A stretch of 64,000 bases of DNA, from positions 16,655,366 through 16,719,365 of the forward strand of contig NC_088777.1 in NCBI RefSeq assembly GCF_954871325.1, read 5' to 3'. A model generated the notes under the pieces. It worked only from the letters and a program-made list of their open reading frames with translations. It did not search any database and had not been told where the DNA came from. Each line of letters starts with the position of its first letter. The stretch's first letter is position 1. Both the position numbers and the translations under genes were made by a program. The stretch is from Gordionus sp. m RMFG-2023 (lineage: Eukaryota > Nematomorpha > Gordioida > Chordodea > Parachordodidae). Below, piece after piece: positions 36,601-48,600 of this stretch.

Positions 36601-39600
36601 ACGATTATGACAATTGTCACTTTTCATTGTCTTCACTAAATTTATATTTAAACATCTTATTAATGCTTATTTTAACATAAAAAAAATTCAAAAAACTTTA
36701 AAAATAACGATTATGACAATGTAAATTTTCTATGGTACATCTTCACTAAATTTTATTTAAACATGTTATCAATACTTATTTTAACAAAAATTTAAAAAAC
36801 TTATAAAATAACGATTATGACAATTGTCACTTTTCTATGGTACATCTTCTCTTAATTTTTATTTAAACATCTTATTAATACTTATTTTAACATATTTTCT
36901 TCAAAAAACTTATAAAATAACGATTATGTCAATTTTCTATGGTAATCTTCACTAAATTTTTATTTAAACATGTTATTAATATTTATTTTAACATATTGTC
37001 GTCAAAAAAATTCAAAAAACTTTAAAAATAACGATTATGACAATTGTCACATTAAAATATTATCCTTAAAAAGATCATATAAAATCATCAAAAAAGTTTC
37101 ATAAAATCCACCTCATTTAATAAAAAATAGATAATTTTAAAAAAATGATAAAATTATAAAAGATTTCACCTAAAAGATTGTTTATTTATCTAATAAAATT
37201 TACAATATAATTCCTCAATATGTATTTATAAAGAAGATTGTGAAAATCACTAATAAATTATATTAAAAAGAATATTACATTTTTACAATATAGCAGCATA
37301 TTATCTTTTTTATTAAAATAACAACAAATAAATAAATTTATTTTCATTTCAAAATATAATAATATAAATAAAAAATATTAAATCATATCATGTTTATTTG
37401 TTGATAATAATAAAATATTTACATTAAATATAAATAAAATAAATTATTTTACTAAAATAAATAAATAATAATTAATGCTAACATCGATGCAGAATTTTGA
37501 CTAATTTATTTTAGCCAATTTTTAGGCTTAGCCCATTTTTAGGCTTAGCCAATTTTTGAGGCTTAGCCGATTTTTAGGCTTAGCCAATTTTTAGGCTTAG
37601 CCGATTTTTAGGCTTAGCCTAATTAGGTTTAGCCGATTTTTAGGCTTAGCCTAATTAGGCTTAGCCGATTTTTAGGCTATGCCTAATTAGGCTTAGCCGA
37701 TTTTTCCACCTAAAATCTCGGCTAAGCCGTTTTTAGTCGGCTAAAATTAGCCGATTACGCAACACTAATAATAACATGCTTTTCTTATATTATATAAAAA
37801 GGATTTTCAACCACGAAAGGAGAATTAGTCAGATCGATCTTGCACCCAAATCCATTGGGTTTCGAGTTTTACAAAGACAGCCTGAAATTCGTTTGTGTTT
37901 TAGCTTGTTTGGCCGGGATGGGTATGATTTACAGCGCGTATATCCTCTACTTACGCAAGGTTAAATAGTTAAAATTATTTTATTCTATAAATTTTTTTAG
38001 ATCAGGGAAGAAGTGAATATACGAAAAAAGAAAGCTTTATTTTCAATTTTTTTAATATTACTTTTCAATTTATAAGTTAGTATCAGATGTGAAATATTAT
38101 TTATTTGGTTAAAAATGAACTCGATAACTTCGAAATCCCCTTCCAATTTTACTTATAATTAATATTAACCATTCTATGCTCTCACACAACTATATTCAGA
38201 GTTTAAATAACCCTTGGAATCGGTAATTTATATGAATCGGAAACAGAATCCGTGTAAAATTTTCAAGAACCTTATAGAACCGTTTTTATAAATGATTTAT
38301 GATATAAGACTTGGGATTCATTAACTGGAATTTTGAAGAATTCATATAAGAAAGACCAATTTGACTTATATTCCTATTTCACATGATTTAATGCCCGTCT
38401 AAATTTACTTGGGTTAATCGGTTGCGGAATCAGTGTTGTTTTGGCTTTACAACGACTCAATCGAATTTCTAATTGAAAAATCATTTGAGTCGACTTGAGG
38501 AGCCGAATAAGCCGCCTCTTAAGCCAAATTTTTTGGAATTAATAATTCTAAAATGTTATTTTATAATAATTTATATAGCTTATATTATATATTATTTTTT
38601 TTTATATTTATTGAAAATATAAATGTGATATCTGATATGAAAAGGAATATAAAACATGTATTGAATTTAATTCCATTTTTGATAAATTTTTAATAAATAA
38701 TTTAATATGTCTGGATTTATAAAACGTTAATCTTTAAGCTAAGTAGCAACCGGTAGCTGAAAATTTTACTAGCTGATTAAACCGGTACAGGTGTTTAGCA
38801 ACATTAAAAGAAATTGGGGTAATAGTGTTTATGAATTTTAACCCTTATGTTAAAGACGTTAAATATGGTTGAAGATTTATTTTTATATAAAATATTTTAC
38901 CTTGTTCATCTTTTAGAAAATTTTTTTGATATATTTTCCGAAAAACCCGTTTTTTTACCAATAAATTATTAAAATTTACCTTCTAGTAATTTTTGCTTTT
39001 AGTAAAATATATTTATTCGAATAATTTTTAGAACACATGTTCCTTAAATTCTTAGCTATGAAAAAAGTTATTAGACATGTAGTCAAGCAATAACGATATA
39101 TAATAGACATTCTCTTGAGGTAAAGCGGCTATTGGGTAAAACGTTAAAATATTTAGTCTGATAAAAGCTGTAAAAAAAGATCAAGAAGATATTAACGTCT
39201 ATTTCATTTAAAAAAGAAATTATTAAGCAAAAAGAAAATTGATAAAAAGTTAGTTTGTTATATTCAATATAATTAAAAAATGAAGAATATTTAGATTTAA
39301 GATGTGCCCAAAATGTGCAAATTTTGATAATTTATATTAATTTATAATTAAAAATAAAAAATAAATGTGAAAATTGTAATATTTTGTCCGATTAAACAAT
39401 AAAGTTGTCTAATATTTTATTGTCATTACCAAGGTGAATTTAGCCATATGAGAAAAAATGATCAATTACCCCAACTTCCATAGCTCCTAAAGTATTGGAT
39501 GTAGAAAGCGGCAGTAATTCTATTTTATTGATATCAAATTTGTTTTTAGTTTTTATGGCGAAAACGGTCTTCCCGATTCTTAATCCCCTTTTCCCTGATT

Positions 39601-42600
39601 AAATATCACGATAATTTTTTTTAGGTATTACAGCACAATTGATTTATAAAACCGTTGTTATAAAAATAGAGAGCTGTAGAGGAGAGATATAAGAGATTTA
39701 ATTTACATTGGGAAAAAAATTAAAAATGTGATGGCCAAAAAATTCGAGGCGGGCTCTTACCAAAAGTTTAACGGGGCGGGCTTGATTTTTCGTAAAATAT
39801 TACGGGCCCAACCGGGCAAATTAAAAAAAAAGATTATTACATCTTGGGCCTGGCAATAATTTTTGCCGGGTCGGGTTTCCCAGACCTCTAATACGAACTG
39901 CAAGTTATCTTAGTTGATGGCTTAAGAGTCTGGTTTGCGAGTCGGTTCAGGAGTCTGGCTCGCAAGTCAGCTCATAAGGTTCATTGAACTGCATTCTAAA
40001 TTTGGATCGTAAAAACTCCTATCTAACAACACTACCCCGAATACGATTCTTTCACCCTCCTATTGTTTATAATTTATTTTTTTTAAACAATAGGCAACAA
40101 TTTCTAAGCTCATTATGAGAACTCTTGATGTTGTAACAATAGTAGTACCCCCTTCACTTCCAGCCGCCATGACCGTGGGCACTGTTTACTCCCAAAATAG
40201 GCTCAAAAAGTCTTCTATATTTTGCATCAGCCCACCCAGAATCAACGTTTGTGGAAAAATCGATTTGGCCTGCTTTGATAAGGTTTTTATAAGTTATTAT
40301 TTTTTAAAATATTTATTATGAGAAAAATTAGAGTCTATGAACGTCAGTTATAAATTTAACAAATGATAGTAGATCGATGAAGAAAAAAAATATATGTTGC
40401 GACTCATGGAATGCCACCTCGCGATATAGCTAATGACCTTTAGAAATAATAAACTAAAAATGTAAATCATCCTGAAATTTGATCAAAAAACATTCCTTCT
40501 ATTTCACGTGGAATGCCTTATTATGCTTTGTATGCCCTTATAGTTATATAAAGCTTAATGAAAAGAGGACATCTTTCAAATCAAATGACATTCTGCATAG
40601 TTATGAGGTATATGAGGAATAATGCAATTTAAATAATTTAACTATTAGTTTCAGAGATATTAGGATTCAAGGTGTAAAAACGGCATCTTACCTATTATGG
40701 CAAAACATATTAAAATAAAAGAATATTCGAAAATTTAATTAGAAGCCTATAGGTATCATTTAGATAGTCTCTGAAGTCCTTTATTTAAAATATTTTTAAT
40801 TAAAATTTTTAGTTATCTTTATTTTTATGCGTTTTGCCAAAATAGTAATTTGATTTGAAAGAAGTCCCAAAATGGGCTTGAAATAACCCAGCACATACTT
40901 TTTTAAGTATCACTATACCTCCAAAAACTGAATTGAATAAAAAAAAATATATTCTATTAGAAAATTTTGAATTGAATACGAATAACGAATCAATTTTGAT
41001 GAGCCTACTGAATGCCCAATTTTCTTATCTTAGCTCGTTTTCTATTTTTTACAGAAGAAAAAAAATATTTATTTTAAATAGACGGGGACGTTAACCGAAG
41101 ATGGTTTAGACTTTTACGGCGTTTTACCGAATGATACTCGAAGGATCAAGTTTGATCATAATTTATGAATAAGTGTTAGTAAAATTTTTTTTTTGAAGTT
41201 CAAACACATTTTTTTAAATTCACCATATTAAAATGTTTTTAAAAAAATAGTTTTATTTATTTTTTGGTCCCAAAACGATTGTATAGTTTAGACGACCTAG
41301 TTAAATTGGGTCGCCATCTCTATTTTAAATTAATTTTCGAATACTTTTATTTTTTTTTAACCATTTCAAAACACATATTATTTATTTAAAACTTCCAGAT
41401 TCGGCCAAATCATAAAAGACCCTCATTCACAAATAATTTTAAATAGAGACGGCCCCAAAAATAAAACCGATGAATCACCCGAAAGAAAATTCCAGGCAGG
41501 AGATATTCAATCGAACGACAATCTAGATAATTCCCGTTTGCTTTATAGCATGGCCTGTTGTCATTCGCTTACCCTTATAGATGGGGAAGTATGTGGGGAT
41601 CCACTCGAACTTAAAATGTTTCAATCAACTAAATGGGTAAGAAAAAGTTATTAATGTGAATATTTTTTAGTGATTTACACTGAGCGCTACAGCCAATTTT
41701 ATTCATTTACAACTAATTGGGGTAGGGGAATTCTAATTACCATCAAAAATATTTATCTTTCTAATTTATCTATAATAGAGATCTCGTTTGAAGACATATA
41801 TGATGTTTAAATAGTTATCAAAAAATTGTAAAAATAAAAAAATCCAAAAGAAAAAAAAGTCATCATCAAAACCCATTTTATTTTATATTTAAACGACCAC
41901 CTTCTAAAATTTTATAAACACCTCCGCCATTAAAAAAATATATCAATTTTCTTATAAATGGTCTTACACGTTCAACAGACCATTTATTTTTGTTATTTAA
42001 AGCGCGGCTATAAAATTAAATAGTTTTAGAATTGAATTGGGGTTTTTAAATAAAAAGTAATTATTTTGTATTTGAATTAATAGGTGCTAGAAGAGCCGAA
42101 TCCTTTATTAAGCCCCGATTCGTCGCTCTTACCTACCATAGTCAAATCATCATCTAGTCAAACTCAAGATGAAACTGCTTCGAATCAAGACCTTATTAGT
42201 GGGTTACCATCTTCAGTCGAAATAGGTTATTTAAAATAGCTAAATTTAAAATATAATATATTTTTTATATTCAAAATATCAAAACAAAACTTTAAAAAAA
42301 GGTATCATTAAGCATTTCACCTTTTCTTCCATATTGCAATGCATGAGCGTCATATCCAAGACTTTGACCTGCAAACATTTTGACCTATTCACCAAAGGCG
42401 CCCCCGAGAAAATTTTATCCCTCTGTCAGCCTGAAACTGGTAATTGATTATATAGGTGGTCTTTCTATAGAAATGAAATGGTTATAGTCTAAAACTAAGT
42501 TATTCACAAAAAAATGAACAATGCAGCTCGCTAGAAAAAAATAAACTTAAAATATTTTTTTGGCCCTTTTGTTAATTTTCTTTTGTTTTTTTTATTCGAA

Positions 42601-45600
42601 AGATTTTTTTTGTATGGAGTTATTTGCATAGATTTTATTAAGCCGGCAAGTGTAGATTATATAAACCAACGTCAGTAATACTCGGCCACTTATATTTAGT
42701 TCATGATTAAATTTTTAAAATACAAAAAATGTTGTTATATCATTATTTTACTTTTTTATATAACCTAATAGATAATAATGTTAGTTATATATAAATGCAA
42801 AATTTAATAAGTTTTAGATTTTGCATGAAATAAAATATGGGTGAATGATGTTGGGTAATTAATATATATTTTTTTAAATTACGAAAGCCTATCATGGCAT
42901 TCACTTTTTATACTGAAATTTAATAAAAAAATTTGTATACTTTATATCTTAAAACTATTTACCTCAATAAGTGAAATTATTATTTTATTAACTAATAATT
43001 TTTTTTCTCTATGTAAAAATATGGAATGATTTATTAATTTTCTTTTCTTTCTTTAATCTAGTACCGGATAACTATCTGGATGTATTGAAAACGTATACTA
43101 TGAAAGGATTTCGAGTTATAGCGATGGCTCACAAAAAGTTGGACAAAAAATTAACATGGCATCACGCTCAGAAAACTAAAAGGTAATATGTAATAGAAAA
43201 TAGGAATAAAAAGATGAAAGAAAAGATTAAAAAGAAGGAAAATAAGAAAAAGAAAACTATACTATATATTTGGAAATTTATATGAATTCTAAGACCCATA
43301 TTACAAAATTATATAAAGGGAAGATTTGGAAAAAGACTTGACCTTTTTAGGGTTTTTGATAATGAAAAATGCGCTTAAACCTAACACCACACAAGTGATA
43401 CGTGAATTATTGTCGGCATCTATCCGCCCTGTTATGATAACTGGTAAATTATCCATTATACATGTCAAATTTTTAATTAATATTTTAAAAAATGAGAGTT
43501 AAAAAAAATGCAATGGTGAAAACGAAGAAAAAAAGGTATGACAAGGCAATCAGAAAGGGTGCGCAATTTTACAATTCTTTGAAACAAATAAAATCTCATA
43601 TATAATTATTTTGAAATCTTAAGGTGATAACATGCTTACTGCTATAAGCGTGGCCCACGAATGCGCTATGATTCCATATGGCGCCGTGATAATTTGCATT
43701 AACGTCAAGCTCAATACTCCTCCCTTTAATCCTAAACCCTACAAATCTGAAAATGTAAATATACACATTTTGTATTACATTGCATACATATAGAAAATGA
43801 ATGAATAGTGTTGTTAAATGGTTCGATTTAGCTTTCAAATTAATATTTTAGCCAAAATAATATACAAGCCTGAGATTATGTTAATAGATGTCAACCCTTC
43901 TATTATCTTTGAACAAAATCTCCAGGCTTGCATAATATTTTTTGGCTAAAATATTTGATTAGCCATTTTTAAAAATAGGGCCATTAAACAACATTATTTT
44001 AAGATATAACAAAAAGTAACCCTTTATTTGTTTAGAATTTTAAAATTTTTTTTGAAAACCAAATTTAAATAAAATACTACTTTTTGCTAAACTTAATAAT
44101 AATGAAAAATTATTTTAAAAATAAGATCTATTGTTTTGACATTTATTTAAGGAAACTTCCTTTATGTTGATTTTTTTTAAAATCGAAGTTCGAGACGTTT
44201 AAAAAAAAATATCGTATGTTTTTTTAGTCATTCATACAAAATTATTTCTCCAACTCCCAATTAGGGGGGGGGGGGTAGACAATTCTATATTATTAATCAC
44301 GGTTATATTCTCAAAATTTAATTACTCTAGAAAGTTGCGTAGAATTACTAATTTTTGAAAGTAAGTTTGCTATTTATTTAATCTTTTTTTTCCCGAAAGA
44401 ACGAAACTAACACATCAACGGACGATTATAAAATAATTTTAAACGGGGACCAAGAAGTAAAACATTTAAAGTTCGACGATGATCCCAGCCTAGAATATAC
44501 TGTGGAATACGAGATATTGGAGAAAATCAATAAGCCATCTCCGGTTAAAAATCTTATAGATTGCCACGAATTTGACGACGAAATAGATATTGAGGTTAGT
44601 CGTTATTTTTATTGTCCTGGTTTTTTTCTATCCTTGAAAAAAGATTAATTTTTTTTAAAAAAATTGTAAAACTTACGAAAAATTTTGTAAATGTATAGTG
44701 AATTTTTGGGAAAAATTTAGTGCCATTTTTCGATACTTAAAGTCACTTTAACTCTGCTGAAAAAGAACAGTACGATAAAAATAAATCGATGTGTGCAATA
44801 GTGTTAAATATTTTAGCTAAAAAATATTACACAAGCCTGGAGATTTTGCTCATAGATGGTAGAATGGTTTAGACATAATAACAAAATCTTGAAGCTTGTA
44901 TAGTATTATATTGGGTAAAATCTTAATTTAAAATCGGCTAAAAATCGAGCCGTTTAACAACATTAATACCGAATACAATTTATAAAAATTGGAAAAATAT
45001 TTTTAATAAACTTGAACTAAACATTCAGGGAGAGGGAAGAGGGGATTGATTTTTGCAGGCTAAAAATTTTGTTAGTGAAAAATATTTCATTTTTCAATGC
45101 AACACAAAAAAATGAACAAAGTAGATTTAAATTTAAATTTATGAACATATATGAAGTTGTAATAAATTTAAAACTTAAACCATAAAAAAGATTTTAGGTA
45201 AAAAATATGCTTAAAAAAGATTTGGGGAAATCAACCAAGATAGTTGATTTATTTTTTCTAAAATTAGCTAGATGACATTTAATGTTTTTTTTTCTACATT
45301 AAATTTTTATCCATTTAATATAATAATTTCGATAAAATAATATGTAATAACATTAGAGTTTAATTATAAATAAAGTAATAATTAAAATTTATTCAAATCA
45401 TTCCATTTGTTCCTCAAACTCGATAATGGCATCATTTTTTTTAAAACAACTTATTTTGCTATATCCTTGATTTTCTTTTTTTAATTTTTCAGGTCGCCTA
45501 TATATTTTTTTCTTTGTTCCAATATTTGTATATTCTATTTGGTCTTGGAATTCTCGAAAATTTGGAGCTTTCACTTTCATTTGAAACGCGTTATGTTCAT

Positions 45601-48600
45601 GAGGCGCGTTATTTGCAAATCAGGCTAATAAATAGGTTATATATAAAAAATATGGATCGTTATGATGATAACGATGATAAATATGAAAAACATCTGTTGC
45701 GATCACTGCTCAACGATTAAATAAACATGTCTAAAAAAATCGCCACTTACAAAAAAATAACCTTTATTTTAATAAGTCTAAGTTTATAATGATTTTAAGG
45801 TTAAATATTTCATTATAATAATAAGAAAATAAAGTTACAAATAAATCTCCGCAGGATGGAGTATTTTTAAAATTTAATTTTTATATTTTTTATAAAACAA
45901 AAATAGCGGTTTAATCTACAATAGAATATGAATTATATATTTTATAATATAAAATGATATAAATTTAAAATTCTAACTGCTTATAATTCATGAAAACATA
46001 AAAGTAAAAAAGGAAAATATGTTTTATGTAGTGAAAAAAAAATTATTGGTCTAAGAATATTATATTTTTAACTAATTTATTTCTAATATTTATTTTTAAA
46101 TTTAAGCTTTCTTTTCTCACAATAAGGGATCCTATGATTTAACATGCTTGCAAAATCTGGAAAAATAGGCATACCAATTATATGCGAAAATACATAATTC
46201 CCTAACATAAGGGTAGCCTTTTTATGTTTTATTAAATTATTTAATTCAAGTGTTTGAAAACATGAATATGTTATTTGACATATTCTTGATAACTAGATAA
46301 GAAGTATATAAACCCCCTCCCTTTATTTCTAATATCAATTAGATAATTATTAATATCATAAAAATTATCCAGACCTTTTATTAATTTGTTCATTCAAATT
46401 ATTAATTAAATAATAATCAATATCATAAAAATCATATGGATCTTTTAATAATTAATACATTTAAATTAATAGTTATTTATATATATATTTACAATTAATT
46501 GTTAGTATTGTATTTTGAATTAATAAAGGTATTAAAAGAAACTTATTTCTTCCATTGAAATTGCCATATATATAAGCTTAGATTTAGCTTGTAAATATAT
46601 TGTTAATGGAAAAATTTAATAAATTTATAGAAACACATTTATTTAATTGATGAATTAAAATTACCAGAATTATGATAATTTGTAGATGTTGGATAAAAAA
46701 ATTCATTTGAATAATGTGCATTGCAGAGACATGAGTTTTGTCAGTATAAAATCTCTTTTTATTGCATGGGTCCACTTACTTAAAAGAGCTTTATTGTTAA
46801 TTGGAAACCTAGATAATTTAAAAAAAAATCAATAATCATTTAAAAAATAATTAAAATTATAGAATGATATTTTTACCTTATTTTTCATTATATAGGTTAA
46901 AAGTCTAAGAAAATTTTAGAATGTAATTATTAATAAAAATATATATAAATCTTATAAATATATTAGTAATATTAATTAATTGTGAAAAGATAGACCTTTA
47001 TTTCTTGCATGTCTATTGCTACAAAAATAGACTGAAAAAAGATATTACCCTAAAAAAGAGTTATTTTATAAGGACATTTAGATTAGCTTGTAAATATTTT
47101 GTTAATGTAAAAATTTTTAAATCTTGTAAATAAACATTTATTTAATTGATAAATTAAAATTACCAGGATTATGTTAATGGGTAAAATCCCATATGTGTCT
47201 TATTGCATATGGCGCAGTCTATATTATAAATATTTGGTTGCGACATATATTTAAATTATTTTTAACGCTATGAAGAATCAGCTGTAATTTCGAATCTCTT
47301 TATTTTACGACAAAGACTTCCTACATCTATTATTCGTTCAAACTACCTAAGTTTTATTTCTTCCATCGAATAATTTTCCATGCCTCCTTATATCTTCTTT
47401 CCTTCTCCTTCCTATTTTATCTTTACTATTTTCTTTTTTAGACATCCTTTTGTTCTCCTTAATTACAATTTTATATTTATCGCCCTTTATTAATTTTGTC
47501 TTAGAAAAATTAATTATATTATATACTTTTATATTTACTTAAATAAAGACACAATTGAACCGAAAAAAAAATAAACATTCAAAATTTTTTAAAAAAAATA
47601 TTTAAACACGGTTTAAGTTTAAATATTTATAACCCCCTTTTTAAATTTATGAACAAAATAGATATTTTTTTTGTGTTACATTGAAATATGAAATATTTTC
47701 CACTGTAATAACCGATTTAATTTAACGAATATTTTTTTAAAATCATTGAATAGTTGAACCGTTTAACAACACTAGTTATTGATATAAAAATGGTAAGCTA
47801 GCTCTTGCTTAATAATCATTTATGTTTATATATGGCTTGAATTATTCTAACGATTTTTTAAAATGATTTTTATCGAAACGAATTTTATTTATTACAAAAA
47901 TAAAACCATATATAGATGAATAATCCCTTACCAGTTAATGCCAATCCTACCCAGCAACTCTATCCTAATCTCGAAGAACGGGTCACGCTCTTGAATAAAA
48001 ATTATTCCACCGCAAATCATATAGTAAAGTCCGGCAGAAACAAGATAGAACTAAATTTTGAAAATAATAAGTTTCATAAATTTAGTTCGAAAGAAGCCAA
48101 CACATTTTCGAATCCGAATTTTGATGATTATTATTTTGCGATGACAGGCAGAAGTTACGGTCTTTTAGCCGAACATTATAACGAGCTACTACATAAGGTT
48201 TTTTAGTTTTCAAATTAGGGGATTCCACAAATATTATTGTTTTAGGGGTTCCTGTCTAGATGTTGACCGATTTTTATTATAAAATATATATGATTAAATT
48301 TTTTTTAAACATTATTTTATATAAAATATGTGAAATAAATAAATAAAAATAATATCTCTAGGATGAATAAAATATTGAATACTGTCGATCAATTTTTATT
48401 CGACTGTTGGATATAATATTAATGAATATAAATTAATGCTGATACATTTCTAAAAAATCGAACGCGTTCAATGTTTATTGGCAAAAATCGAACCCGTTCA
48501 AGTTCACTTTCAAAGAAAGGAACTCGTTCAAAATTTAATAAATTTTTTTTAAAAATTTAATTTAATAAATAAATATCATATATTTTTAAACACAATTTAT

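Larger units (their letters stand above)
32814..37767. mobile_element. Giant foldback hAT-type element, 4,954 bp, with 8-bp target duplications
   Basis: Left end TAGTGTTGCGTAATCGGCTA; right end TAGCCGATTACGCAACACTA is its exact inverse. Flanked by identical ATAATAAC at 32806-32813 and 37768-37775, so both ends and the hAT-type target length are clear. From outside in, each arm has three layers: an array of TAAGCCTAATTAGGCTTAGC-like words (32830-32970; 37500-37740), a unique AT-rich inverted segment (32970-33435; 37060-37500) and an inverted minisatellite array (33436-34985; 35270-37055). The middle 34985-35270 is not repeated. No transposase frame; the many 60-85-codon frames here are one repeat unit read in different phases. 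The arms could form one hairpin of more than 2 kb. It lies in the ATP13A intron 32658-37802. Confidence 0.95.

Noticed and set aside
33583-36680. Many open frames of 60-85 codons with sequences like [20 protein letters not shown]
   Set aside because: All are the same satellite unit read in the same or shifted phase; the apparent protein is a by-product of the repeat.
33436-37055. Regular repeats with constant spacing, superficially like a CRISPR array
   Set aside because: Units are about 118 bp and repeat along their whole length with no unique spacers, they occur in two inverted blocks inside a transposon, and the DNA is animal nuclear.
38432-38808. Firm call of a complete TAGTGTTG MITE here
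   Set aside because: Ends are only loosely similar and the flanking 8 bp differ, so it is listed only at low confidence.
47916-48206. ATG at 47916 as the start of a separate gene
   Set aside because: It follows a splice acceptor directly and continues the P5B pump frame in phase 0; FAMTGRS identifies it as an internal exon.
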